NCBI GenBank assembly: GCA_947170725.1
Contig: CAMVUM010000006.1
Span: forward strand, 53,067-117,066
Direction of reading: 5' to 3'
Length of the DNA: 64,000 nucleotides
Origin: an uncultured Prevotella sp.
GTDB lineage: Bacteria > Bacteroidota > Bacteroidia > Bacteroidales > Bacteroidaceae
Part shown: piece after piece, positions 18,153-28,100 of the stretch
Numbering within the stretch: position 1 is the first letter of the stretch
Layout of the letters: every line of letters begins with the position of its first letter
The notes under the pieces: model-generated
What the model was told of the DNA's origin: nothing
Seen by the model: the letters and a program-made list of their open reading frames with translations, nothing else
Databases searched by the model: none
Made by a program: the position numbers and the translations under genes

Positions 18153-19088
18153 ATGGCAGTGGAAACTTCAAGATGGGGCATACTGTATTGCCCCAAAGCT
18201 GGTATAGGCCGCGGACGCAAACAGTGGGAACGGATACAGCGCGCGCTTGATGAACGCAGTGTGCTTTACGATTTCGTGCAGAGTGAGAACTCCGAAAGCG
18301 TGGAGCGCCTGATGCGCATGCTGATAAACAACGGCTATAAGACAATCATTGTGGTAGGCGGCGATTCTGCTCTTAACGATGCTGTAAACTGTCTTATGGA
18401 GGTTGAGCGGCATGTCCGCGACAGTATTGTGCTTGGTGTCATACCAAACGGCGTCCTCAATGATTTTGCCCGCTTCTGGAACTTCCGTGAGAGCGAGATT
18501 CAGCAGACCGTCGACTGGCTTATCGGATGCCGTGTCCGCAGGATAGACTTGGGGTGCATACGCTACACGAACAGGAAAGGAGAGAAGTGTCACCGGTATT
18601 TTCTCAATTGTATCAACATTGGTCTAATTGCCGACGTGATGAATCTGCGCCGTCAGACACGCAGCATTCTGGGCTCCAGAACCCTCTCTTTCTTGGTGTC
18701 GTTGCTGCTGATGTTCTTTCATCGGCTGGACTATAAGATGGACGTGAAAATCAATTCGGATGTCATCCGCCGGCGTGTTATGACGATGTGTATCGGTAGT
18801 GGTCCTGGCTACGGCCAAACTCCCAATGCCGTACCTTACAATGGAATGTTGGACGTGTCGGTTGTCTATACTTCAAAAATGACCCAGATGCTGGCTGGAA
18901 TGTGGCTTCTGCTTACCGGGCGTTTCCTCAACCATCGCAGTGTCCATCCATATCGTACACGTGAAGTGCTGATAACAGAAGCCCGGCATGCCATGGTAGG
19001 GATAGACGGCAGGCTCATAAGTACTCCGGTTGGTGACTATCGGATAACGGTAGAGACGGAAATAATAAACTTCCTCATCCCAACCTGA
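18153..19088 (+). CDS. Diacylglycerol/lipid kinase-family protein with altered motifs
   Basis: 311 residues resembling the DgkB/YegS/sphingosine-kinase catalytic fold. N-terminal ILYCPKAGIGRG matches the NP(K/A)xGxG loop. The usual GGDGTLN is here GGDSALND, and the usual LGTGNDFAR is PNGVLNDFARFW. The C-terminal beta-sandwich ends in VGIDGRLIST...ITVETEIINFLIP. The fold is clear, but the altered glycine motif makes lipid kinase activity uncertain; it may use another acceptor or act as a regulator. No operon partner is obvious, and the convergent Crp/Fnr gene ends 61 bases away. Confidence 0.78.
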   Translation: MAVETSRWGILYCPKAGIGRGRKQWERIQRALDERSVLYDFVQSENSESVERLMRMLINNGYKTIIVVGGDSALNDAVNCLMEVERHVRDSIVLGVIPNGVLNDFARFWNFRESEIQQTVDWLIGCRVRRIDLGCIRYTNRKGEKCHRYFLNCINIGLIADVMNLRRQTRSILGSRTLSFLVSLLLMFFHRLDYKMDVKINSDVIRRRVMTMCIGSGPGYGQTPNAVPYNGMLDVSVVYTSKMTQMLAGMWLLLTGRFLNHRSVHPYRTREVLITEARHAMVGIDGRLISTPVGDYRITVETEIINFLIPT

Positions 19089-19149
19089 TTGCACGGCGGA
19101 ACCGGATTGTGTTTGAGGGCTATGACGACATCTCACCGATAGCCGTTTG

Positions 19150-19854
19150 TCATCCCATTTCAGAGATGTTGCGCAGTCCCTTTTCCTCGATAACCTTGAT
19201 TTTTCTTCCGTCGATGGCTATGATGTGTTCCTGTGCGAAGGCAGACAGCGTGCGAATGGCATTGCTCGTGGTCATGTTCGACATGTTGGCAAGGTCCTCG
19301 CGGCTGAGGTGTATGTTAAGCGTAGAGCCATCCTCGTCGACTCCATATTTATCTATCAATGAGACGAGCGATTCGGCCAACCGTCCGCGTATGTGCTTTT
19401 GAGTGAGACTAATGGTGCGCATGTCGGCCGCTCCGAGCATGGCAGACAGTTGTTTGATAAAGTATATCGCCAGCGAACAGTTTTCTTTGATGAGCTTCTT
19501 GATGACGTTTATGGGAATCATACATATCACAGAAGGTTCGAACGCAGCAGCTCCGTTGCGGTAGTTTTCACCCGCAAAGGCGGCCCGGTATCCGAAAAAT
19601 CCTTTTTGATTGATAAGACGTATAATCTGGTCGCGGCCTCCGATGCCGTCCATATATATCTTGACTTTGCCGCTGATGAGGCACATCAGGAATCTGGGAA
19701 CCTCGTTTTCGCAAAAAATGACTTCGTTCCTATTGAACGTGTGTATCTCTATGCTGTCTGTAAGGAACTCCCGTTGTCTGTCATTTAGCGGTTCCCAGAG
19801 TTCTGTTATTGCTTCTGTAATGATTTTCCTGTCAATCTCTTCACTTATAACCAT
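19150..19854 (-). CDS. Crp/Fnr-family transcription regulator
   Basis: 234 residues: an N-terminal cyclic-nucleotide-binding-type beta barrel (about 25-120, with FNRNEVIFCENEVPRFLMCLISGKVKIY), a dimerisation helix (about 125-150) and a C-terminal winged helix-turn-helix (about 165-225, LSREDLANMSNMTTSNAIRTLSAF). The Cys ligands of FNR iron-sulfur proteins are not apparent. The effector is unknown. It may control the neighbouring alpha-glucan operon, which is only a positional inference. A minus-strand -7 box (TATTTTTG, 19884-19891) lies 30 bases before the start. Confidence 0.9.
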   Translation of the reverse strand: MVISEEIDRKIITEAITELWEPLNDRQREFLTDSIEIHTFNRNEVIFCENEVPRFLMCLISGKVKIYMDGIGGRDQIIRLINQKGFFGYRAAFAGENYRNGAAAFEPSVICMIPINVIKKLIKENCSLAIYFIKQLSAMLGAADMRTISLTQKHIRGRLAESLVSLIDKYGVDEDGSTLNIHLSREDLANMSNMTTSNAIRTLSAFAQEHIIAIDGRKIKVIEEKGLRNISEMG

Positions 19855-19983
19855 TATCCAACCGTTTGGTTCGTATGCTTATGCAAAAATACATAAATCC
19901 CTTCAGAAACGGGTATAATTGCGCTGAAATATAGCAGCTAACAGGCTAAAATTAATATTTTTATCAAATATTCTTGCTTTTCT

Positions 19984-20014
19984 TTTGTCGTAAACGCGAA
20001 AATTGTTAACTTTG
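19984..20014 (+). promoter_or_regulatory. Promoter of the alpha-glucan operon
   Basis: TTTG (19984-19987) and TAACTTTG (20007-20014) with a 19-base spacer. The leader is about 95 bases. Confidence 0.7.
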
Positions 20015-20115
20015 GGAAGTGATTAGTGACGCTGTTGAGTTGTCTGCAGCCGAACTTACCTTAAGAAGATTTTGTAACGAAACTAATGAATTTAAAAACC
20101 TTAATATAAGGAACT

Positions 20116-22065
20116 ATGAGTTATTTACGATTTGAGAAGGCTGTGATGACAAACCTTGAAGAGTCTCTGCGTCGTGAATTGCTGCGTACCAACCGTTCGG
20201 GCGCGTATTCGTGCTCCACGCTTGCGGACTGCAACACGCGTAAATACCACGGCTTGCTGGTCGTCCCCGTTCCTGAGCTTGATGATGACAATCATGTGTT
20301 GCTGTCGTCACTTGACGTGACCGTCATTCAGCATGGAGCCGAGTTCAATCTGGGACTTCACAAGTATCAAGGCAACAACTACAGTCCCCGGGGACACAAA
20401 TACATCCGGGAGTTTGATTGTGACAAAGTGCCGACCACTCTCTACCGTGTGGGCGGTGTGCTACTTAAAAAGGAAGTGGTCTTCCAGCATTATGAAGACC
20501 GTATTCTGATACGTTATACACTTGTTGATGCCCATTCGGCAACGACACTCCGTTTCCGCCCTTTCCTCGCTTTCCGCAGCGTCAATCAGCTCACTCATGA
20601 GAATGGTACGGCCAGCCGTGAGTATCATCTCATCGACAACGGAATGAAGACACGCATGTATGCCGGCTATCCCGAGTTGTACATGCAGTTCAGCAAGAAG
20701 AACGAATTTATCTTCGAGCCCAACTGGTATCGCGGAGTGGAATATCCCAAGGAACAGGAGCGCGGATACGCATTCAATGAAGATCTTTACGTTCCCGGCT
20801 ATTTCGAGATGCCGATAAAAAAAGGAGAAAGCATCGTCTTCGCCGCTTCAACATCGGCAATACGCATCAGCGGAATGAAGACCTTGTTTGAGAAGGAGGT
20901 AGAGGATCGTTCGCCGCGCGACAATATGTTCCACTGTCTTGTCAACGCCGCCCATCAGTTCCACCGTCGTGAAAAGAACGACGACCGCTATCTGCTGGCC
21001 GGCTATCCGTGGTTCAAGAGCCGTGCGCGCGACACATTCATTTCGTTGCCAGGACTGACGCTGGCCATCGGTGAGCAGGACTACTTTGAATTGGTCATGA
21101 AGACCGCTGCGAAAGGACTTCGCGAGTTCATGGACGGCAAGTCGGTGACGGCCCATATCTATGACATCGACCAGCCGGACGTCCTCCTTTGGGCCGTATG
21201 GGCCATTCAGCAGTATGCCAAGGAAGCCGGCGTCGCCCGTTGCATAGAAATGTACGGCCAGCTGATAAAGGAAATAATAACCTTCATTATAGATGACGGT
21301 CATCCAAACCTTCGTCTTGACGACAACGGTCTTCTCTACACTAACGGACGCGATCGTGCCGTTACGTGGATGAACTCGACAGCCAACGGCCGTCCCGTCG
21401 TCCCCCGTACCGGATATATTGTTGAGTTCAACGCCCTTTGGTATAACGCCCTGAAGTTCTGTGCAGCCTTGGCTGCAGAGCATGGTGAAACGGAATATGT
21501 GGAGAAACTGGAAGCACGTGCCGCTATTTGCAAAGAGTCGTTTGTGGCGACTTTCCTCAACGAATACGGCTATCTTCTCGACTATGTTGACGGCAACATG
21601 ATGGACTGGAGCGTCCGCCCGAACATGATATTTGCTGTGGCCTTCGACTATTCGCCACTCAATCAGGACCAGAAGAAGAGCGTTCTCGATGTTTGCACCC
21701 GCGAGTTGCTCACGCCCAAGGGCCTGCGTTCGTTGTCGCCGAAGAGCGGCGGCTATAATCCGATGTTTGTCGGAACCCAGACACAGCGTGACTACGCCTA
21801 CCATCAGGGCACGGCATGGCCGTGGCTCGGCGGCTTCTACATGGAGGCATGTCTCAAGCTCTACAAGCGCACGCGCCTCCGTTTCATAGAGCGTCAGATG
21901 GTCGGCTATGAAGACGAGATGAACTACCACGCCCTCGGTACCATTTCCGAACTCTTCGACGGCAATCCTCCGTTCCACGGCCGTGGCGGAATGTCGTTTG
22001 CCATGAATGTTGCGGAAATTCTGCGCACGCTGAAACTATTGGAGAAATACACTTATCAGAAATAA
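20116..22065 (+). CDS. Glycogen debranching enzyme (amylo-alpha-1,6-glucosidase, GH133 type)
   Basis: 649-residue cytoplasmic enzyme without a signal peptide. The N-terminal beta-sandwich domain begins with the family's typical TNRSGAYSCSTLADCNTRKYHGLLV. The C-terminal (alpha/alpha)6 barrel holds AGYPWFKSRARDTFISLPGL, the catalytic region of archaeal/bacterial debranching enzymes, and later HQGTAWPWLGGFY. It removes alpha-1,6-linked glucose branch stubs from glycogen. It is the first gene of a three-gene set with a GT4 glycosyltransferase (gap 20 bases) and a GH57 amylase, an arrangement common in Bacteroidales. Confidence 0.92.
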   Translation: MSYLRFEKAVMTNLEESLRRELLRTNRSGAYSCSTLADCNTRKYHGLLVVPVPELDDDNHVLLSSLDVTVIQHGAEFNLGLHKYQGNNYSPRGHKYIREFDCDKVPTTLYRVGGVLLKKEVVFQHYEDRILIRYTLVDAHSATTLRFRPFLAFRSVNQLTHENGTASREYHLIDNGMKTRMYAGYPELYMQFSKKNEFIFEPNWYRGVEYPKEQERGYAFNEDLYVPGYFEMPIKKGESIVFAASTSAIRISGMKTLFEKEVEDRSPRDNMFHCLVNAAHQFHRREKNDDRYLLAGYPWFKSRARDTFISLPGLTLAIGEQDYFELVMKTAAKGLREFMDGKSVTAHIYDIDQPDVLLWAVWAIQQYAKEAGVARCIEMYGQLIKEIITFIIDDGHPNLRLDDNGLLYTNGRDRAVTWMNSTANGRPVVPRTGYIVEFNALWYNALKFCAALAAEHGETEYVEKLEARAAICKESFVATFLNEYGYLLDYVDGNMMDWSVRPNMIFAVAFDYSPLNQDQKKSVLDVCTRELLTPKGLRSLSPKSGGYNPMFVGTQTQRDYAYHQGTAWPWLGGFYMEACLKLYKRTRLRFIERQMVGYEDEMNYHALGTISELFDGNPPFHGRGGMSFAMNVAEILRTLKLLEKYTYQK

Positions 22066-22085
22066 ACAAGAGGAGGACGAAGACT

Positions 22086-23354
22086 ATGAAAGTACTAATG
22101 TTTGGTTGGGAGTATCCTCCTCATGTATATGGTGGACTGGCTACCGCTAACTATGGAATAACAGAAGGTCTCCACGCACAGGGCGACCTTGACATCACGT
22201 TGTGCCTTCCCAAACCATGGGGAGACGAGGACCGGCGTGCCGCCAACATCGTGGCGATGAATTCCGTGCCCATTGCCTGGCGTGACGTCGACTACGAATA
22301 TGTGAAAAGCCGCGTGGGCCACGTCATGGCCCCGGATTATTATTACCGTCTGCGTGACCACATCTACGCCGACTTCAACTATATGAACGTCAACGACCTC
22401 GGCTGCATGGAATTTGCCGGAGGTTATCCGTCGAACCTTCATGAAGAGATAAACAACTACTCAATTATAGCCGGTGTCGTTGCGCGGACCGAACAGTTTG
22501 ACATCATCCACGCCCACGACTGGCTCACCTATCCTGCCGGCATCCACGCCAAGCAGGTCAGCGGGCGTCCGCTCTGCATTCACGTCCACGCAACGGACTT
22601 CGACCGCAGCCGTGGCAAGGTCAATCCTACGGTCTATTCCATCGAGAAGAACGGAATGGACTGGGCTGACTGTATCATGTGTGTGAGCGAGCTTACGCGC
22701 CAGACCGTCATCAATCAGTATCATCAGGACCCCGCGAAGTGTTTCACTGTACATAACGCAGTCTATCCGCTCAAACCCGAGTTTGATGAGATACCCCGTC
22801 CGGACCACTCCGGTAGGGACAAGGTCGTTACTTTCCTCGGCCGCATCACCATGCAGAAAGGTCCCGAATATTTTGTCGAGGCCGCAAACATGGTGCTTCA
22901 CCGCACCCGCAACGTCCGTTTCTGTATGGCCGGTTCGGGCGATATGATGAACGCCATGATTCAGTTGGCCGCCGAGCGCGGAATCGCAGACCGTTTCCAT
23001 TTCCCGGGCTTCATGCGCGGCAAGCAAGTCTATGAATGTCTCAAGGACTCTGACGTCTATGTAATGCCGTCGGTGAGCGAGCCGTTCGGCATATCGCCGT
23101 TGGAAGCCATGCAGTGCGGAACGCCGTCCATCATATCCAAGCAGAGCGGTTGCGCCGAAATCCTGACCAACTGTATCAAGGTCGACTATTGGGACATCCA
23201 TGCTCTTGCCGACGCCATCTATTCCATATGCGCCAACGACAGTCTCTTCCACTATCTTCAGGATGAAGGCAAGCGTGAGGTCGACCAGATCACATGGGAG
23301 AAAGTCGGACTCTGGATACGTGAACTCTATGAGCGTACGCTCGGCATGAGATAA
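22086..23354 (+). CDS. GT4-type glycosyltransferase, probable glycogen synthase-like enzyme
   Basis: 422 residues with a GT-B fold. The N-terminal MFGWEYPPHVYGGLATANYG resembles the KxGGL nucleotide-sugar loop of starch/glycogen synthases. The C-terminal domain has FLGRITMQKGPEYFVEA and SVSEPFGISPLEAMQCGTP, the donor-binding E-x7-E motif. The position between a debranching enzyme and a GH57 enzyme supports a role in alpha-glucan synthesis. The sugar donor (ADP- or UDP-glucose) cannot be told from sequence alone. Confidence 0.88.
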   Translation: MKVLMFGWEYPPHVYGGLATANYGITEGLHAQGDLDITLCLPKPWGDEDRRAANIVAMNSVPIAWRDVDYEYVKSRVGHVMAPDYYYRLRDHIYADFNYMNVNDLGCMEFAGGYPSNLHEEINNYSIIAGVVARTEQFDIIHAHDWLTYPAGIHAKQVSGRPLCIHVHATDFDRSRGKVNPTVYSIEKNGMDWADCIMCVSELTRQTVINQYHQDPAKCFTVHNAVYPLKPEFDEIPRPDHSGRDKVVTFLGRITMQKGPEYFVEAANMVLHRTRNVRFCMAGSGDMMNAMIQLAAERGIADRFHFPGFMRGKQVYECLKDSDVYVMPSVSEPFGISPLEAMQCGTPSIISKQSGCAEILTNCIKVDYWDIHALADAIYSICANDSLFHYLQDEGKREVDQITWEKVGLWIRELYERTLGMR

Positions 23355-23437
23355 GGATATAGGAGATCACGGCGCGTCATGCCGGCGCGTTCCGTATTAG
23401 TCCAAACAGTCTAATAAGAACAAAAAACAAAACCATA

Positions 23438-24844
23438 ATGAAAACAATATGCTTATACTTTGAGATACACCAGATAATCCATCTCAAGAGATACCGTTTC
23501 TTCGACATCGGTACAGACCATTACTATTATGATGACTACGAGAACGAACGTAGCATCAGCGACATAGCCGAGCATTCATATATGCCGGCACTCACAACAC
23601 TGTTGGATATGATCCGGGAGAACGGAAAATATTTCAAGGTAGCCTTTTCTCTCTCCGGAACAGGCATTGAGCAACTCGAGATGCATGCTCCCCAAGTGCT
23701 CGATAAGCTTCAGGAGCTCAACGACACCGGATGTGTGGAGTTCCTCGCCGAACCCTATTCTCACGGTCTGTCCTCGCTGGCTAACGAAGAAACCTTTGCT
23801 GCCGACGTCAAGAAGCAGTGTGAGAAGATAGAGGAATACTTTGGAAAGAAGCCGACGGTTCTGCGCAACTCTTCGCTTATTTACAGCGACGACATCGGCG
23901 GACAAGTAGCTGCCATGGGCTTCAAAGGCATGCTCACCGAGGGTGCCAAGCACGTTCTTGGCTGGAAGTCTTCCCACTATGTCTACAACTGCAATATAGC
24001 GCCCAATCTCAAGTTGCTTCTCCGCGATGTGGAATTGAGCGACGATATCTCGCTGCGTTTCTCCAATATCGACTGGCACGGCTATCCCCTCTTCGCCGAC
24101 ACCTACATCAACAATATAGCTTCGCTTCCTCAGGAGGAACAGATCGTCAACATCTTCATGGAACTGTCGGCTCTTGGTATCGCCCAACCGCTTTCGTCAA
24201 ACATCCTTGAGTTCATAAAGGCACTTCCGGCCTGTGCAAAGGACAAGGGCATCACTTTCGCCACACCGACCGAGATATGCAAGATGACCAAGAGCGTGGG
24301 CAGCCTCGACGTGCCCGACACGCTCTCATGGGTGGACGAGGAGCGCGATGTCAGTTGCTGGCTGGGAAATGCCATGCAGCGCGAGGCTTTCAACAAACTT
24401 TATAGTGTGGCCGACCGCGTGCGCATAGCCAACGACCCGCGCATCAATCAGGATTGGGACTATTTGCAGGCGAGCAACAACTTCCGCTTCATGACCACCA
24501 AGCCCTCTAACGTCGGCCTTGACCGTGGTATCTACAGCGATCCCTTTGATGCCTTCACCAACTATATGAACATTCTCGGTGACTTCATCAATCGCGTCAA
24601 CAGTCTCTATCCCGAGGAAATAGACAACGAAGAACTGAACAGTCTGCTCACAACCATTAAGAATCAGGGTGATGAGATTGAGATGAAGGACAAGGAAATC
24701 ACACGTCTGAAAACCAAGCTCGAGAAGATTGAAAAGGCTGGAGAGAAGAAGACTTCTGCTGTGAAGAAGACGGCAGACAAGAAGCCCGCCGCAAAGAAAG
24801 TGTCGGCCAAGAAGGCCGCAGTCGAGGCGAAAAAGGCCGAATAA
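23438..24844 (+). CDS. GH57 alpha-amylase-like enzyme with lysine/alanine-rich tail
   Basis: 468 residues, no signal peptide, so probably cytoplasmic. The N-terminus MKTICLYFEIHQIIHL matches GH57 motif 1, VEFLAEPYSHGLSSL lies in the region of the catalytic Glu, and TFATPTEICKM closes the barrel. The last 70 residues differ: a coiled-coil-like stretch (about 395-432) leads into a tail of repeated Lys-Lys and Ala-Lys pairs, reminiscent of histone H1-like proteins. GH57 members act on alpha-glucans; with its neighbours this one probably trims or remodels storage glycogen. The basic tail is unusual and may bind nucleic acid or polyanions. Confidence 0.88.
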   Translation: MKTICLYFEIHQIIHLKRYRFFDIGTDHYYYDDYENERSISDIAEHSYMPALTTLLDMIRENGKYFKVAFSLSGTGIEQLEMHAPQVLDKLQELNDTGCVEFLAEPYSHGLSSLANEETFAADVKKQCEKIEEYFGKKPTVLRNSSLIYSDDIGGQVAAMGFKGMLTEGAKHVLGWKSSHYVYNCNIAPNLKLLLRDVELSDDISLRFSNIDWHGYPLFADTYINNIASLPQEEQIVNIFMELSALGIAQPLSSNILEFIKALPACAKDKGITFATPTEICKMTKSVGSLDVPDTLSWVDEERDVSCWLGNAMQREAFNKLYSVADRVRIANDPRINQDWDYLQASNNFRFMTTKPSNVGLDRGIYSDPFDAFTNYMNILGDFINRVNSLYPEEIDNEELNSLLTTIKNQGDEIEMKDKEITRLKTKLEKIEKAGEKKTSAVKKTADKKPAAKKVSAKKAAVEAKKAE

Positions 24845-24918
24845 CGGATGAATGTATTCATGGGATGACATGAACGTCACGCAGAACAACAGGTGACGTT
24901 CACAAAAACTACAATCAT

Positions 24919-24957
24919 ACAGCTGTCGCAACGTAATTGTTGCGGCGGCTGTTTTTT
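24919..24957 (+). terminator. Terminator of the alpha-glucan operon
   Basis: ACAGC...CGCAAC / GTTGCG...GCTGT hairpin followed by six T residues. Confidence 0.88.
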
Positions 24958-25098
24958 GCTTTTGTCAGCGTCTTTTCCATCTTAATTCTTCCTAACCTGA
25001 TTTGCATGCTCCTATTGTCCGAAAAAAGATTTGAATCCATATACCATCAAAAGACGATATTTCCTCCTTTCTCTTTCGGCTTTTACATAGATTTTGTG

Positions 25099-25106
25099 TA
25101 CTTTTG
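25099..25106 (+). promoter_or_regulatory. -7 promoter box of the hybrid two-component regulator gene
   Basis: TACTTTTG, with the ATG at 25137 some 30 bases on. Confidence 0.65.
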
Positions 25107-25136
25107 CAAGAATACTATATCAATCTGACTTTTGAC

Positions 25137-28100
25137 ATGAGAGAGAGACTGAATATACTGCTGCTGACCTTATTGACAATTACTTCAGCCGTTGCTCAGC
25201 CATATTGCGATGTTCGCACGTTTACGCTTCGCGATGGTCTTGCAGCCAGTTCCATATCCCGTTTTGACCAGACGCCGGACGGTATGATGTGGTGTTCTAC
25301 GTGGAACGGCCTGTGCTGCTACGACGGCTATCGTTTCACCACTTTCCGCAATCAGCCGGGAGTGAGCGAAGTGCTCACGACAAATCGCATATTCCTCATC
25401 CGGCCCAGTGTTACCGGAGACGTGTGGTGCTGCACCTACGACCGCCACATCTACCTTTTTGACACACGTACCTGCCGTTTCATCAATGTTGGCGATATGA
25501 TATGCCGTCAGTTCGGCCAAAACGTGGTCGTCCGCAACGTCTATTCGCTGGCCAACGGAAAGACATGGATTGTCAGCAACAATAGCGGTGCGAATTTCCG
25601 GATAGACGACGCCACAGTGAAGGAAGGCAGCGGAATAGAGATGTTCTCAGAGGAGGCCGGCAATCTGCGAAGCAATAAAATAAAGAAAATCGAACTTGAT
25701 GCCGACGGCCGCGAATGGATATTCGATGACCGCGGTGTGCTCCTTGCTGACGGAAGCCTACGGAGCGACGTGTCTTTTGAATATTTCGGACTATTGGCCC
25801 ATACAGTCATGCTCGCTTCGCCTGACGGCCGCGTATATACCTGCGGACAGGGCGCCAGAACCCTTCGCCGGCTGGCTATGCCGTCAGGCATCGGACAGAT
25901 TCACGACATGACCCCGATGGACTCTACGGCCATGCTCCTCGCTACCGACGGTGGGGTAGTGGCCTGCGGAATTGCCGGCGGCCGTATGACGATGAAGACA
26001 TGGCCGATGGCCGCTCCCGGCGAACCGGTGGCGGCTGTGCGTGAAGTCTACGCCGACAGCCGCCGACGGATATGGGCATTCACCGCCGCCGACGGCATTG
26101 TAATGACAGACACCCGCAGCGGTGTGACAAAGCGGCTCATGGCGCAGGCGGCCAACATGATGTTTCACACCACGAGCGACCGGCCTTTTTTTCACGAAGA
26201 CCGCTACGGAACTATATGGACCATACCTACGGGCGGGACCTTCAGCTATTATGACGAGGAAGCGGGACGACTTGTCCCCTACATCCTAAAGTCGCAGGAC
26301 GGCATTGGAGTGGCTCAGCCGGAAATAAACAAGTTTTTCATTGACGCGGAAAAGAACCTTTGGTTCACAGGTACGCGCGACGCCAATATCGTCAATTTCA
26401 AGTATCATAATTTCCGTCACACACCCGTATCGCCCTATCAGGACGTACGTTCGCTGCTGGTGGACAGCCGCGGCCGCACGTGGGCCGGAACCTACAACGG
26501 CCAGATTGCCGTCTACGAAGGCGGGCGTCTCGCCGGACATGTCAATAGTCAGGGCCGTCTGCAGACTGCGCCGGCCACCTTTGCCAACCGCATCTACGCC
26601 CTGTGTGAGGACAGCCGCGGCCGCATCTGGGTGGGCACGAAAGGCAACGGACTGTTTGTCATCGGGCGTGATGGCGGCGTGACCCGCTATGCCCACAACC
26701 CGTCCGACCGCTACTCGCTCAGCCACGACGACATCTACGATATCGACATCGACCGCCGCGGACGTATCTGGGTCGCCTCGTTTGAGGGCGGTGTCAATCT
26801 CGTTGACGAGCGTGCGGACGGTCGTATTCGCTTTATTAATTGCCACAATGAGATCAGCCAATATCCCGATAGTCTCTATTTCCGTAAAATACGCCGTATA
26901 ACTCATGATAGCCGCGGAGTCATAATCCTTTCTACGAGCAGCGGACTTATAACCTTTTCCGATGACTTTTCCAGTCCGGAAAAAATTCGTTTTCACATTT
27001 CCCGCCATACCCTCGGCGATTCGACGAGCCTCATGGACAATAACGTCCAGCAGACTCTGGTGACGCGCAACGGCCGGATTGTGGTGGCCACGATGGGCGG
27101 CGGCGTCCAGGAGATGATCTCAGACGGGGCCTTGATGGATAATCTCCGTTTCCGCAGCCTCACGACCGTGCGTCCCGACGAGAGCATCGTACAGTCGCTG
27201 ACTGAGGATAACCGCGGAAATATATGGATAATCCGCGAGAGCAGCATCGAGCAGTACTCCCCCAAGACGGGTTCCCTGTCGCAATACGGACCGGGAAATA
27301 TCGGCTATGACGTCGAGATGTCGGAGGCGCGTCCGGTACACAATTCTGTGACGGACGACATCTCGGTTGCCGTCTACGGCGGCTTCATCACCTTCCGGCC
27401 TTCCGATTTGAAGAAGAGTGAAAACAGTCCGAATATTGTCTTTACCGGCGTTCTTTATCAAGGAAACAGCGAGATGGAGCCGCTGCTGAACAAAGACATT
27501 CTTGACGTAGCGTCGGACCGCCGCAATCTCACGGTCTATTTCGCCGCGTTGGAGTATTCGGACAAGTATCTTGTGAAATATGCCTATAAGCTGGACGGCG
27601 TTGACGACAAGTGGAACTACGTCGGTTCGGCCAATTCGGCGTCGTTCAACTACCTTCCCGCCGGCCGCTACAAGCTGCTCGTCAAGAGTACGAACTGTGA
27701 CGGCGTGTGGATGGACAATGTCGCCGAGCTGGAGATCTACGCCCATCCAACGTTTTGGGAGACGGGATGGGCCCGTCTGCTCTACGTCCTGCTGTTCTGC
27801 GGAGTGATATGCCTGATTGTCTATATATATAATCTCCGCAGCCGTGCGGCCATGGAACGCGAACTAAGTGAACTGAAGACTAAGTTCTTCACGGAGATCT
27901 GCCACAATCTGCGCACGCCGCTGACTCTCATCGGAGCGCCCGTCAGCGAGGTGCTCAACACCGTCGGGCTGACCGATTCCGCCCGCCGCCATCTGGAGAT
28001 GGTCCAGCGAAATGCCTCACGTATGCTTGAACTTGTCAACAAGATGTTGCGTTACAGCATGGAGAAAGGAGTCTATATCAGTGACAACCAGATAGCCGGG

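Noticed and set aside
20848..21978. Minus-strand ORF of 376 codons
   Set aside because: Antisense to the debranching enzyme gene, no motif.
25104..25136. TTG start extending the hybrid regulator by 11 residues
   Set aside because: The TTG is part of the -7 promoter box and would hide the signal peptide.
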